Part shown: piece by piece, positions 10,318-19,590 of the stretch
Position numbering within the stretch: position 1 is the first letter of the stretch
Layout of the letters: the number at the start of each line of letters is the position of its first letter
Origin: Alphaproteobacteria bacterium
Lineage (GTDB): Bacteria; Pseudomonadota; Alphaproteobacteria; Rhodobacterales; Rhodobacteraceae
Length of the DNA stretch: 57,473 nucleotides
Direction: 5' to 3'
Assembly: GCA_003331935.1 (NCBI GenBank)
Contig: QOQE01000011.1
Span: forward strand, 1-57,473
The notes under the pieces: generated by a model
The model's input: the letters and a program-made list of their open reading frames with translations, nothing else
The model's database searches: none
What the model was told of the DNA's origin: nothing
Made by a program: the position numbers and the translations under genes

Positions 10318-11844
10318 ATGATAAATTTTTATGATTGGGCAGAATATCAGTCAAAAATGCATTCAAATAAAATTGCTATCACTGACTATTCGCTTAACAA
10401 GAAAATATCATATAAAGAATTGAACTTATCAGCTTGTAAAATCGCTAATTTTCTTCAGTCCGAAGGCATTGGGTACAGTGACCGTATTGCTATATTGTCC
10501 AAGAATAGTAGTATTTTTTTTGAACTCCAGTTTGCCTGCTCCAAGATTGGTTCAATCATGGTACCTTTAAATTGGCGACTTACTGCAAATGAATTGGCTT
10601 TTATATTGGAAGACTGCGAACCGAGTTTACTCATTGTAGACGATTGTTTCCAAACAACAGCTAACCAATTAAAGTCTCTTATACCTAATATTACTATTCA
10701 ATTTTTCAACTCTGATGAAAAACAAAGTGAGTTTCGAGAAAACATTAGCGACTGCCAAAGAAGTTTCAAAAGAGCCGTTTTAAGTCTAGATGACCTAATA
10801 ATGATTATGTATACCTCTGGAACCACAGGACTCCCAAAAGGTGCAAAAATAAACCATAAAATGCAATTATTCAACGCAGTTAACCTTTCTGGGATTGCTA
10901 ATCTGACCAGCAAAACAAAACAGCTAGTAATACTACCCTTATTTCATACTGGCGGGATCAATTGTTATGCAAACCCAGTTCTCCATCAAGGTGGAGAAAT
11001 AATAATTATGAGGGAATTTGATCCAAAATTTGCTTTAAAAGCAATAAATTCTCCAGATCTAGCCATAACACATTTATTTGCTGTTCCAGCACCTCTTCAA
11101 TTTATGATGCAGCATCCAGAATTTAACGCTACTGATTTTAGCCGACTAACAAATGTTGGCGTCGGCGGCGCACCTTGCGCAGAAATTATAATTGAAACTT
11201 GGCAATCTAAGGGAATTGACGTAATTCAGGGCTGGGGCATGACAGAAACCAGCCCTGCTGGCATATTCTTAGCTGCTGAAGACTCCCTTAATAAGGTAGG
11301 TTCCGCTGGAAAATCTGTATTACATACCGAAATTAAGATTGTGAATAAAAATATGGCTTCTGTAGAGCCAAACCAGATAGGAGAACTTTTAATTAAAGGT
11401 CCAAATGTAACTCCTGGTTATTGGAAAAACGAAAAAGCGACCAGAGACGCCTTTGAACACGGCTGGCTTAAAACGGGAGACTTAGCTAAATTTGATGAGG
11501 ATGGTTTTGTATTCATTGTGGATAGAGAAAAAGATATGTATATTTCTGGAGGCGAAAATGTTTATCCGGCTGAGGTTGAAAATGTACTTTATGAGCTTGA
11601 AGAAGTATCCGAGTTGGCTGTTATTGGGATTCCAGATAAAAAATGGGGAGAAACCGGCAAACTATTTGTGGTTTTGAAGGAAAACAAAGAACTTCCAAAA
11701 GAAAAAATAATACAGCATTGTCTCAATAACTTAGCCAAATTTAAAATACCCTCAGAAATAGCTTATGTCTCAGAGCTTCCTAGAAATGCAACTGGCAAAG
11801 TGTTAAAACGCACTCTAAAGGAAATTAGTAATAAAAATGTTTAA
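10318..11844 (+). CDS. Acyl-CoA ligase of the AMP-forming family
   Basis: Activates a carboxylic acid, probably a fatty or aryl acid, as an acyl-AMP and then transfers it to CoA. 508 residues. Core motifs are present in order: MYTSGTTGLPKGA (ATP loop, near 160), GWGMTETSP (near 305), WLKTGDLAKFDEDGF and VDREKDMYISGGENVYPAEVE (hinge), and the C-terminal catalytic Lys in RNATGKVLKR. The overall character is FadD3 or medium/long-chain ligase-like, but the substrate cannot be assigned. It has a good ribosome site (GGAG, eight bases before ATG) and overlaps the next gene by eight bases. Confidence 0.88.
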   Translation: MINFYDWAEYQSKMHSNKIAITDYSLNKKISYKELNLSACKIANFLQSEGIGYSDRIAILSKNSSIFFELQFACSKIGSIMVPLNWRLTANELAFILEDCEPSLLIVDDCFQTTANQLKSLIPNITIQFFNSDEKQSEFRENISDCQRSFKRAVLSLDDLIMIMYTSGTTGLPKGAKINHKMQLFNAVNLSGIANLTSKTKQLVILPLFHTGGINCYANPVLHQGGEIIIMREFDPKFALKAINSPDLAITHLFAVPAPLQFMMQHPEFNATDFSRLTNVGVGGAPCAEIIIETWQSKGIDVIQGWGMTETSPAGIFLAAEDSLNKVGSAGKSVLHTEIKIVNKNMASVEPNQIGELLIKGPNVTPGYWKNEKATRDAFEHGWLKTGDLAKFDEDGFVFIVDREKDMYISGGENVYPAEVENVLYELEEVSELAVIGIPDKKWGETGKLFVVLKENKELPKEKIIQHCLNNLAKFKIPSEIAYVSELPRNATGKVLKRTLKEISNKNV

Positions 11845-12292
11845 TAGTTTAATTAATTTATTTTCAAGGCCACTAGATGAGATCAGACCGGCAACTCATG
11901 AAGCAGGAATATTAGCATTATCCGCACTTTTCATTAGGATAGCCAAGTTGGACGGCAATTTTGATAAAATTGAAAAAGAAAAAATTAAAGAGTTGGTAAA
12001 AAACAGATTTCAGCTCGGGGAAGAAAAGACAGAAAATGTGCTTGTTTTGGCAGCTAAGCTAGAAAGTCAATCAAACGATAATATTCAATTCACTAAGATA
12101 ATAAAAGAAAGCGTAGCTTACGAAGATAGATTCAGTCTGCTCAAAGACTGTTGGTTACTGGTAATGGCTGACGGCACCAGATCGTACGAAGAGGACGGAT
12201 TTATGAGATTATTTTGTAGTTTGCTTGGTCTTTCAGATAAAGATAATGCTATTGCGAGACAGTTAATATTGAAAAAGCAAGGAAATAGTTGA
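11837..12292 (+). CDS. TerB-like (tellurite-resistance/DUF533 type) protein
   Basis: 151-residue, mostly helical protein with two acidic helix-turn segments typical of the TerB fold: [19 protein letters not shown] near residue 36 and [17 protein letters not shown] near residue 115. TerB-like domains are thought to bind metal or act in stress-related assemblies, and single-domain copies are common in alphaproteobacteria with no defined role. No other ter gene is nearby, so tellurite resistance should not be inferred. The start overlaps the upstream ligase stop by eight bases, and purL follows after ten bases. Confidence 0.75.
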   Translation: MFNSLINLFSRPLDEIRPATHEAGILALSALFIRIAKLDGNFDKIEKEKIKELVKNRFQLGEEKTENVLVLAAKLESQSNDNIQFTKIIKESVAYEDRFSLLKDCWLLVMADGTRSYEEDGFMRLFCSLLGLSDKDNAIARQLILKKQGNS

Positions 12293-12302
12293 GCATCTAA
12301 AA

Positions 12303-14501
12303 ATGACAAGTAAAGATCATACTCCTAAAATCATAAAAGCACATGGTCTTACAACAGAAGAGTATAGTAAAATTAAGCGAATATTGGATCGCATCCCAAA
12401 TATCACTGAGTTAGGCATTTTTTCAGCGATGTGGAACGAGCATTGTTCCTATAAGTCTTCAAGAAAATGGCTTAAGGAACTTCCATCAGATGGGGATCGA
12501 GTGATTTGTGGCCCTGGCGAAAATGCTGGCATAATAGCTATTGATGAAAAACTTGCATTAGCATTTAAAATGGAAAGTCATAATCATCCCAGCTTTATCG
12601 AGCCATTCAATGGAGCAGCAACCGGAGTTGGGGGTATATTGAGGGACGTTTTTACAATGGGGGCAAGACCAATCGCTGTTATGAACTCTTTATCGATGGG
12701 ATCAAGTAGTAAAAGTGAAACCAAAGAAACTCTTCGGGGAGTTGTTAAAGGTATTAGTCACTACGGGAACTCATTTGGCGTTCCGAATGTAGGTGGAGAG
12801 CTGAGGTTTCATTCAAGATATAATGGAAACTGCCTAGTTAACGCTTTTGCCGCAGGCCTTGTAGATAGAAATCAAATTTTTTATTCGAAAGCAACAGGAA
12901 TAGGTTCTCCGATAGTCTATATGGGTGCTAAAACTGGTAGAGACGGAGTTGGAGGCGCTAGCATGGCATCAGAAAGCTTTGATTCTGATAACGAAAAAAA
13001 CAAAACTAAGAGACCTTCTGTTCAAATTGGAGACCCCTTTTTAGAAAAAAAACTTATGGAAGCGTGTTTTGAGCTCATGAAGAGTGGTTGTGTAATAGCA
13101 ATTCAAGATATGGGGGCTGCAGGATTAACATGTTCTTCAGTTGAAATGGGAGATAAGGGTAATCTTGGTATCTTTTTAGATTTAGACCACGTACCTCTAA
13201 GAGAGATACAGATGACCTCATATGAAATTATGCTGTCTGAAAGCCAAGAAAGAATGCTAGCAGTGATAAGACCTGGGCATGAAAATCAAGCGAAGCAAAT
13301 TTTTAGCAAATGGGACCTCGATTTTGCTGTTATTGGAAATACAATACAAGAGGATAAGTTTTTGATTAAGTTTCAAAAAAAAATTGTTGCTGACCTACCG
13401 CTTAAGTGTTTAGCCGATCAAGCACCTCAGTACAATAGACCATGGAAGAAAACTTATACAAAGGAGGAACTTTACCCAAAGATACCAGATATAACCATGA
13501 AAGAAGCCATTCAGGCTCTACTATCTTCACCAAATCACTGTTCGAAACGGTGGGTTTGGGAACAGTATGATCATATGATACTTAACAAAACCCTAAAACG
13601 ACCTAGTCTGGATGCTGGGGTTACAAAAATTGATGAAACAAATTATGGACTGGCATTTTCCTGTGATAGCAATCCATTATTATGCTCGATAAATCCCTTC
13701 GAAGGTGGGAAACAAGCTGTTGCTGAATGTTACAGGAACATAATATCATCAGGTGGAACCCCACTAGCTATTACAGATAATCTTAACTTTGGAAGTCCAG
13801 AAGACCCGGAGATAATGGGACAATTTGTTAACTGCATTAAAGGGATAAAAAAGGCCTGTATTGAATTAGATTTCCCTGTAGTTTCAGGAAATGTAAGCTT
13901 TTACAACCAAACAGATGGTAAATCCATTTTGCCAACTCCGACTATTGGAGGCGTAGGCCTTATAAAGGATATTTCAGAATATAGCTTGGGAAGGGTGTTT
14001 GAAGATGACCTTTATTACGTGGTTGGAGAGACCAATGAAGAAGCGACTGCTTTAGCTCTAATGGCTGAACTATCAAAAGTTCAAGTAAAGAACGTAAATA
14101 TTAAGGTTAATCTAGAGGAAGAAAAGCGTAATGGACAATTTATTTTACACCTATTTTACAAAAAACTTATATCCAGTGCTCATGACGTATCTGATGGAGG
14201 AATAGCCTTGGCTTTGTGTGAATTGGCAATTGTAAATGGTTTAGGTTTTGAAGTAAGCGCTAGTTCCTTGCAGTACTTTTTTAATGAAACTCAAGCTCGG
14301 TATATCATCAGTGTTAACCCGTTAAAAGAGAAGCAGATGACCTCTTTTGCTAGCGAAAAGAACATTCCTTTGACAAAATTAGGAGTCGCCAGTGGATTAA
14401 ACCTATGTTTTGGATCAGAAATTTTAGGTCTTGCTCATGTAAATGATCTTTACCAAAACGTAATAAGTAATATGATGGATAAAAAAAGTAGATTGCATTA
14501 A
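12303..14501 (+). CDS. purL: Phosphoribosylformylglycinamidine synthase II
   Basis: Synthetase subunit of the fourth step of purine synthesis, using ATP to convert FGAR to FGAM with ammonia from PurQ. 732 residues is the small PurL form, which needs separate PurS and PurQ; neither is in the window. Motifs seen: [16 protein letters not shown] (near 50), [20 protein letters not shown] (near 90), [12 protein letters not shown] and [14 protein letters not shown], which form the paired ATP-grasp-like AIRS halves. It is followed by bolA and grxD, as in many alphaproteobacteria, but purS-purQ are missing from the upstream side and a TerB-like gene takes their place. Confidence 0.97.
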   Translation: MTSKDHTPKIIKAHGLTTEEYSKIKRILDRIPNITELGIFSAMWNEHCSYKSSRKWLKELPSDGDRVICGPGENAGIIAIDEKLALAFKMESHNHPSFIEPFNGAATGVGGILRDVFTMGARPIAVMNSLSMGSSSKSETKETLRGVVKGISHYGNSFGVPNVGGELRFHSRYNGNCLVNAFAAGLVDRNQIFYSKATGIGSPIVYMGAKTGRDGVGGASMASESFDSDNEKNKTKRPSVQIGDPFLEKKLMEACFELMKSGCVIAIQDMGAAGLTCSSVEMGDKGNLGIFLDLDHVPLREIQMTSYEIMLSESQERMLAVIRPGHENQAKQIFSKWDLDFAVIGNTIQEDKFLIKFQKKIVADLPLKCLADQAPQYNRPWKKTYTKEELYPKIPDITMKEAIQALLSSPNHCSKRWVWEQYDHMILNKTLKRPSLDAGVTKIDETNYGLAFSCDSNPLLCSINPFEGGKQAVAECYRNIISSGGTPLAITDNLNFGSPEDPEIMGQFVNCIKGIKKACIELDFPVVSGNVSFYNQTDGKSILPTPTIGGVGLIKDISEYSLGRVFEDDLYYVVGETNEEATALALMAELSKVQVKNVNIKVNLEEEKRNGQFILHLFYKKLISSAHDVSDGGIALALCELAIVNGLGFEVSASSLQYFFNETQARYIISVNPLKEKQMTSFASEKNIPLTKLGVASGLNLCFGSEILGLAHVNDLYQNVISNMMDKKSRLH

Positions 14502-14526
14502 CTTCAAAGACTAGGATTAGATTTAG

Positions 14527-14766
14527 ATGGCTATTAGTGCCGAAAAATTAAAAGCACTCATTAAAAAAAAATTTCCTGAGGCTGATATCGAAGTAATTGA
14601 TACTGCAGGAGATAGTAACCACTACTCCGCTATAATTACCGCTCAGGAGTTTAGAGGGAAATCTCGAGTAGAACAGCATAAATTGGTTTATAAAGCTTTA
14701 GAAGGAGCAATGGACGGAAATAACGGGGTTTTACATGCCCTTGCCTTGCAGACAAAAATTAAATAG
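14527..14766 (+). CDS. bolA: BolA-family protein
   Basis: 79-residue BolA-fold protein. It contains the family segment GKSRVEQHKLVYKALEGAM with the invariant His that helps bind a bridging [2Fe-2S] cluster, and ends shortly after. Proteins of this size pair with monothiol glutaredoxins in iron sensing and cluster transfer. The next gene is exactly such a glutaredoxin, so a BolA-Grx pair is a well-supported inference. It lies 25 bases after purL. Confidence 0.92.
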   Translation: MAISAEKLKALIKKKFPEADIEVIDTAGDSNHYSAIITAQEFRGKSRVEQHKLVYKALEGAMDGNNGVLHALALQTKIK

Positions 14767-14776
14767 GAGATTAAAC

Positions 14777-15142
14777 ATGGATGTTGTCGTTAAAACTAAA
14801 ATAGAAACAATAATAAGTGAACACGACGTTGTTCTTTTTATGAAAGGCACATCAAATATGCCTCAATGTGGTTTCTCCAGCCGCGTGGCAGGTATCTTGA
14901 ACTTTTTACAAGTTAATTTTAAGGATGTAAATGTTTTAGAAGATGATGAAATCCGACAAGGTATAAAAGATTTCTCTGATTGGCCTACTATTCCTCAGTT
15001 ATATGTTAAAAATGCCTTTGTAGGCGGTTCAGATATAATCACTGAAATGACGATGTCAGGAGAGTTAGACCAGTTGTTTACAGAAAAGAATGTATCTTTT
15101 AGTCAAGATGCAGCAACAAAGATACGGGAAGAAAATTCCTAA
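14777..15142 (+). CDS. grxD: Monothiol glutaredoxin, Grx4 type
   Basis: 121-residue monothiol glutaredoxin with the signature active site CGFS in MPQCGFSSRVAGIL, the GSH-binding WPTIPQLYV, and FVGGSDIITEM. By family knowledge it carries a [2Fe-2S] cluster with glutathione and works with BolA in cluster delivery. The ATG at 14777 is chosen over an in-frame ATG at 14735 because AGGAG lies seven bases upstream and the longer form would overlap bolA. It ends tail-to-tail with zapA, sharing four bases. Confidence 0.95.
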   Translation: MDVVVKTKIETIISEHDVVLFMKGTSNMPQCGFSSRVAGILNFLQVNFKDVNVLEDDEIRQGIKDFSDWPTIPQLYVKNAFVGGSDIITEMTMSGELDQLFTEKNVSFSQDAATKIREENS

Positions 15143-15582
15143 AATAATTTTGGTTGATCCGTGTCGACTTTTTTTGTTGAGTTCTCATCATCAAGAAGTG
15201 CATCAGATTTGTTAATGCTCAAATCTGATACGGTCTCTAACTTACCCAACATTTTTTCAACGAATTTTTCAAGCTTTTGATAATCATTTTGCAAAGCATT
15301 TTTTTGCCGCTCTAATTCTTCATTCTTGTTTTTTATATTTGAGAAATCTTCTGACCTTTCCTGAAATATTTTTGAATCAGATTCAACATCCACTAAACGA
15401 TCAGCTATCATAAGTGCAGAAAGCAATAGCATTTTTGCCTCTGGAAGCCGTCCTAATTGTGTTTGAATAGAATCAGCCTCTTCATTTATAAGTGCAGCAG
15501 CCCTTTTTACTTTCTCCTCTTCCTCAGTTTCACAAGCAACTGAAAATATGCGTCCACCAATTGATATCTCTAATTCAGTCAT
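15139..15582 (-). CDS. zapA: Cell division protein ZapA
   Basis: FtsZ-ring associated protein that bundles FtsZ filaments in the cytoplasm. The N-terminal ZapA domain (ELEISIGGRIFSVACETEEEEKVKRAA) is followed by KMLLLSALMIADRLVD and then a coiled-coil tail rich in Glu and Lys. At 147 residues it is longer than the usual 100-110, because the tail is extended. The start codon overlaps the stop of the upstream DUF4164-like gene. It faces away from tkt, an arrangement conserved in alphaproteobacteria. I looked for a 6S RNA downstream, where it often lies, but grxD directly abuts. Confidence 0.88.
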   Translation of the reverse strand: MTELEISIGGRIFSVACETEEEEKVKRAAALINEEADSIQTQLGRLPEAKMLLLSALMIADRLVDVESDSKIFQERSEDFSNIKNKNEELERQKNALQNDYQKLEKFVEKMLGKLETVSDLSINKSDALLDDENSTKKVDTDQPKLF

Positions 15583-15832
15583 ATTCTATCTCAAAAATCT
15601 CTTTCAATTTTTTGACTAGCTGATCTATTTGGTCTGCATCATCCTTTGCCGCACTTTCTAACTGTGCGATTTTAGTCAACAAATCATCAATATTATTATG
15701 ATTTTCCTTAATAAGTTCTTTTTTTTTGTTAGGGCTTTCTGATATTTTCACAGGAGTTTTATTTGCGAACGCTAACTCTAGCTTTTCCAACGCAACCTCA
15801 AACCTTTTTTCTAATTTAACTAATTGGCTCAT
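15575..15832 (-). CDS. Small coiled-coil protein, DUF4164-like
   Basis: 85-residue, highly charged, all-helical protein with heptad-like spacing (LVKLEKRFEVALEKLELAF, then LLTKIAQLESAA and IDQLVKKLKEIFEIEYD). Alphaproteobacteria often have a DUF4164 coiled-coil protein directly upstream of zapA, and the position, size and overlap match that. A role with ZapA at the division ring is plausible but not shown. The stop overlaps the zapA start, so the two are probably translated together. Confidence 0.72.
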   Translation of the reverse strand: MSQLVKLEKRFEVALEKLELAFANKTPVKISESPNKKKELIKENHNNIDDLLTKIAQLESAAKDDADQIDQLVKKLKEIFEIEYD

Positions 15833-15969
15833 GGGATCAAAAAATATATCTTCAGTATAACTGCTCTTCTTGATTAAACATAACCTTTTTCAAAAATTCA
15901 AATATTACATTTACTATGCTAAAAATTTAAATATTATAGCGGAATTGATTGTTTGCAAAATTTTTTAAG

Positions 15970-17994
15970 ATGGATATCGAAAATCTAAGACAAAGCTTTC
16001 CTGATCACTGGAGTAAAGCTACTGCTATCAGGATGCTATCTGTGGATGGAGTAGAAAAAGCTAATAGTGGCCACCCTGGAATGCCTATGGGGATGGCGGA
16101 CGTTGTAACAGTTTTATTTGAAAAACATTTAAAGTTTCTTTCCTCCGAACCCAACTGGTTTGATAGAGACCGTTTCATATTGTCTGCAGGTCATGGTTCA
16201 ATGCTCTTATATTCTGTTCTTTATTTGACTGGTTATCCAGACATTACTCTGCAAGATTTAAAAAACTTTAGGCAACTTAATTCAAAAACCGCTGGGCATC
16301 CTGAATACGGGCATGTGTCTGGCATAGAGACGACTACGGGTCCATTAGGCCAAGGGCTTGCAAACGCAGTCGGGTTTGCTATTGCTGAGGAATATATGGG
16401 CAATAGGTGGGGTATTAGTATTTGTGATCACTATACATATGTAATTGTAGGCGATGGGTGCCTAATGGAAGGAATAAGTCAAGAAGCAATATCGTTAGCA
16501 GGTAAACTTAAGCTGAAGAAACTCATTGTGATTTGGGATAATAATGAAATTACCATTGATGGGAAAGTAAGCCTATCTTGTAGCACTGACCAGATAGCGA
16601 GATTCAAGTCATCTGGATGGTCAACTTTTTCCTGTGATGCACACAATCCAGTCGAAATAGACCATGCAATAAGAGCAGCCAAGGAAGACGGCCATCCTTC
16701 TCTAATTGCAGCAAAGTCAATAATCGGTTACGGATCAAGAGCGAAGCAAGGAACGTCAAATGTGCATGGAGCACCATTAGGAAAAACTGAGATTGAGCAA
16801 TTGAGAAATGACCTCAATTGGACCCATAAAGAGTTCGAAATACCCTCAAGTATAAAAGTCGCATGGGAAAAAATTGGAAACCAGAATAACCAAGAGTTTA
16901 AAAGTTGGTCCGATCGCTACCAATCATTGTCAGAAAAGGAAAAAGTTTTTTTTCAAAACGAGTTAAATCAGATATTTCCTTCAAAGTTAACTAAAGGCAT
17001 AAGAACTTTTAAAAAATTTCATTCACAAGGATCTCAAAAAGCGATGGCAACAAGGAAATCGAGTGAACTGTGTCTCGAACTTATAAATGATTGCTTTAGC
17101 AATACAATTGGTGGCTCTGCGGACTTGACTGGATCAAATAATACGAAAACAAAAACGCTTCAGGTTTTTTCTGAAACTAATCGATCAGGCAGATACATCC
17201 ATTATGGAATACGGGAACATGGAATGGCCGCAGTGATGAATGGGATGGCTCTGCATAGAGGTGTCATTCCTTATGGGGGTACATTTCTTACATTTTCTGA
17301 TTATTGTCGAGGCGCCATTCGCTTGAGTGCTTTAATGGGTTTAGGCGTTATTTACGTCATGACCCATGATAGCATAGGTTTAGGAGAAGATGGGCCTACC
17401 CATCAACCTGTAGAACATTTAGCTTCTCTTCGGTCAATACCAAACTTAAATGTTTTTAGACCCTGTGATATTGTCGAAACTATTGAATGCTGGGAAATTG
17501 CATTAAAGACCAAGGATAAACCATCTATTATTTGTTTATCAAGACAGAATTTACCATTAATTAGAAAAGAAAAGGATTTAAAAAATTACTCTCAAAAGGG
17601 TGCCTATGTCGTTAAAGATTTTATTAACAAGAAAAAGGTTATTCTGATGGCAACTGGCTCTGAGGTTCAGATCGCGTTGAAAGCAAGTGAAGTGTTAGAA
17701 AATAAGGGAATTGGTACAAGAGTTGTTTCTTTTCCTTCATGGGAATTGTTTCAAGAACAAGAAGATAAATATAGAAAGAAAATCTTGCCCAGAGGTACTG
17801 TAAGGATAGCTGTAGAAGCAGGCGTAAATTTAGGCTGGGAAAAATGGCTCTATGAAAATGGCGGTAGCCAGACAAAAATATCTTTTGTTGGAATGATTGG
17901 CTTTGGAGCTTCTGCACCAGTGGAAGAAATTTTTGATTATTTCAAGATCAATGTTGACGAGATCTGTCAACAGGCTGAGTCAATGATAAAATAA
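15970..17994 (+). CDS. tkt: Transketolase
   Basis: Thiamine-diphosphate enzyme of the pentose phosphate pathway that moves two-carbon units between sugar phosphates. About 674 residues. Motifs: ANSGHPGMPMGMAD (near 31), GHGSMLLYS, TTGPLGQGLANAVG, the ThDP/Mg motif VGDGCLMEGISQEA (near 161), then REHGMAAVMNG and HDSIGLGEDGPTHQPVEHL. The ATG at 15970 gives the usual N-terminus but has no clear ribosome site; a TTG at 15949 with GGA six bases upstream would add seven residues. Usually gap lies between tkt and pgk in this class; here pgk follows directly. Confidence 0.96.
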   Translation: MDIENLRQSFPDHWSKATAIRMLSVDGVEKANSGHPGMPMGMADVVTVLFEKHLKFLSSEPNWFDRDRFILSAGHGSMLLYSVLYLTGYPDITLQDLKNFRQLNSKTAGHPEYGHVSGIETTTGPLGQGLANAVGFAIAEEYMGNRWGISICDHYTYVIVGDGCLMEGISQEAISLAGKLKLKKLIVIWDNNEITIDGKVSLSCSTDQIARFKSSGWSTFSCDAHNPVEIDHAIRAAKEDGHPSLIAAKSIIGYGSRAKQGTSNVHGAPLGKTEIEQLRNDLNWTHKEFEIPSSIKVAWEKIGNQNNQEFKSWSDRYQSLSEKEKVFFQNELNQIFPSKLTKGIRTFKKFHSQGSQKAMATRKSSELCLELINDCFSNTIGGSADLTGSNNTKTKTLQVFSETNRSGRYIHYGIREHGMAAVMNGMALHRGVIPYGGTFLTFSDYCRGAIRLSALMGLGVIYVMTHDSIGLGEDGPTHQPVEHLASLRSIPNLNVFRPCDIVETIECWEIALKTKDKPSIICLSRQNLPLIRKEKDLKNYSQKGAYVVKDFINKKKVILMATGSEVQIALKASEVLENKGIGTRVVSFPSWELFQEQEDKYRKKILPRGTVRIAVEAGVNLGWEKWLYENGGSQTKISFVGMIGFGASAPVEEIFDYFKINVDEICQQAESMIK

Positions 17995-18012
17995 CAATTA
18001 TCTTTGAGCTTT

Positions 18013-19200
18013 ATGATAAAAAGAATTCAAGATGCTATTCCAAAAAAACGGACCATCATTTTGCGTCTTGACCTCAATATTCCTTTTTCGAATGGAAAAA
18101 GTGCCGATATATCAAGGATAAAAAAAGTAAAGAATACCGTGCTTTTTCTTGTTAAAAATTTAAATAAAGTCATAATTTTGTCGCATTTTGGAAGACCAGA
18201 CGGAAAGGTAAATAAAGATCTTAGCTTAATAAATCTGATGGGATATCTACAAAAGGTACTAAATTTAAAAATAAAATTTCTACCTTCACTTGAAATAGAA
18301 ATGCACAAAAAAAAAATTGATAGCGCTCCCTTCCCTTCAGTTTTCTTGCTAGAGAACGTACGCTTTTCGAAACTAGAAGAAAGTAACGATCCTACCTTCA
18401 GTCGTAAACTCGCTTCACTCGGTGATATTTATTGCAATGACGCTTTCTCAGTTTCACATAGAGCTCATGCTTCTACTCAAGGCATAACGAAATATCTCCC
18501 TAGCTTTGCTGGCTTTTTAATTCAAGATGAGCTCAAAGCATTATCGATGGCTCTAGAACATCCTGCAAAACCCGTTGCAGCTCTTATTGGAGGCTCAAAA
18601 ATATCTACAAAAATTGATATTCTCAATAATTTAAGTGACAAGATAGATTATTTAATTATTGGTGGCGCAATGGCAAATACATTCCTTAAAGCTCAGGGAT
18701 ATGAAATTGGAGTGTCATTAATTGAACCGAAAATGATAAAGAATGCAGAGAAAATCATCAGTAGTTTAAAATCTAAAAAATGTGAGCTGGTATTACCTTT
18801 TGATATAGTATGTGCTCATGCTCTTGATGATATAGCGGACAGACGCACTTTCAGTGTTAACAATTGTCCTAAAGCAAGGATGATCTTAGATGTTGGACCT
18901 TTAACATGCAAAAAAATAATAAATGTTATTGATAAATCAAAGACCTTTATTTGGAATGGGCCAATGGGTGCATTTGAAATTCGGCCATTCGATCAAGGTA
19001 CCAACATTATAGCTAAGTATGTAGCGAAAAGAACTATCGAGAAGAAATTGATATCGATAGCAGGTGGCGGAGACACTGTAAGCGCTCTTAAAGTATCAGG
19101 ATCAGTTCCAAAATTCAGTTATGTTTCAACAGCGGGAGGCGCCTTTCTAGAATGGCTTGAGGGTAAATCACTTCCAGGAGTCGAATCACTTAAATTATAA
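18013..19200 (+). CDS. pgk: Phosphoglycerate kinase
   Basis: Glycolytic and gluconeogenic enzyme that exchanges phosphate between 1,3-bisphosphoglycerate and ADP. 395 residues, full length. Recognisable segments: LRLDLNIPFSNG at the N-terminus, LSHFGRPDGK, ENVRFSKLEE, DAFSVSHRAHAS, LIGGSKISTKI, WNGPMGAFE and the C-terminal nucleotide loop IAGGGDTVSAL. The ATG at 18013 is preferred over a TTG at 18004; neither has a strong ribosome site, and it probably relies on translation from tkt 18 bases upstream. No gap gene was found. A hairpin follows the stop codon. Confidence 0.95.
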   Translation: MIKRIQDAIPKKRTIILRLDLNIPFSNGKSADISRIKKVKNTVLFLVKNLNKVIILSHFGRPDGKVNKDLSLINLMGYLQKVLNLKIKFLPSLEIEMHKKKIDSAPFPSVFLLENVRFSKLEESNDPTFSRKLASLGDIYCNDAFSVSHRAHASTQGITKYLPSFAGFLIQDELKALSMALEHPAKPVAALIGGSKISTKIDILNNLSDKIDYLIIGGAMANTFLKAQGYEIGVSLIEPKMIKNAEKIISSLKSKKCELVLPFDIVCAHALDDIADRRTFSVNNCPKARMILDVGPLTCKKIINVIDKSKTFIWNGPMGAFEIRPFDQGTNIIAKYVAKRTIEKKLISIAGGGDTVSALKVSGSVPKFSYVSTAGGAFLEWLEGKSLPGVESLKL

Positions 19201-19215
19201 AAAATGATTCCTTTT

Positions 19216-19240
19216 ACGAATCATTTATGCAATGATTCGT
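19216..19240 (+). terminator. Hairpin after pgk, possible terminator or attenuator
   Basis: A 10-bp perfect stem (ACGAATCATT / AATGATTCGT) with a 5-base loop, followed by TT, lies 15 bases after the pgk stop and before the preferred ftsB start at 19255. The weak T-run suggests partial termination or mRNA 3'-end protection. Confidence 0.5.
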
Positions 19241-19254
19241 TTGAGGAGCCTCAA

Positions 19255-19548
19255 TTGTTCAAAACCTTTAAAATTTTAGAAATTACCTTGCTAACTGTAT
19301 GTCTTATACTTTGTTTGTACTTTATAATTGCATCATTTAATGGCGAGTTCGGTGTTTCTGCAAAGTATCACCTGTTAGCTAAAGAAAAAGTTTTAGCTAA
19401 TGAGTTAAACACTATAAATAAAGAGACAAAAATAATAAAAAACAGAATTAAACGGCTATCAAACACTTCCCTAGATCTTGAGCTTCTTGATCAGCAGGCA
19501 AGAATAATTTTAGGCATGATCGGTGAAGAAGAAGCAATAGTATTTTAA
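19255..19548 (+). CDS. ftsB: FtsB/DivIC-like septum formation initiator
   Basis: Small single-pass inner-membrane division protein. One membrane helix (residues about 7-26, EITLLTVCLILCLYFI) is followed by a periplasmic coiled coil (LLAKEKVLANELNTINKETK) and LELLDQQARIILGMIGEEE, the pattern of alphaproteobacterial FtsB next to pdhA. The TTG at 19255 is chosen because GAGGAG lies six bases upstream. The first ATG in frame, 19204, would put a stem-loop and 17 unconserved residues into the coding region. A 26-bp palindrome separates it from pdhA. Confidence 0.8.
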   Translation: MFKTFKILEITLLTVCLILCLYFIIASFNGEFGVSAKYHLLAKEKVLANELNTINKETKIIKNRIKRLSNTSLDLELLDQQARIILGMIGEEEAIVF

Positions 19549-19563
19549 ATTATATCTTGAAAA

Positions 19564-19589
19564 CAATTAGTTTAAAGCTAAACTAATTG
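19564..19589. promoter_or_regulatory. 26-bp perfect palindrome touching the pdhA start
   Basis: Two 11-base arms (CAATTAGTTTA and TAAACTAATTG) flank AAGC and end one base before the pdhA ATG at 19591. It occupies most of the 42-base ftsB-pdhA gap, and no Shine-Dalgarno is visible. It could be a regulator's operator, a terminator for the ftsB transcript, or an RNA hairpin that controls pdhA translation. No U-run follows, which argues against simple termination. Confidence 0.55.
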
Positions 19590-19590
19590 C

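Noticed and set aside
15100-15300. 6S RNA, which often lies just after zapA
   Set aside because: grxD ends inside the zapA stop region, leaving no space, and no long imperfect hairpin was visible.
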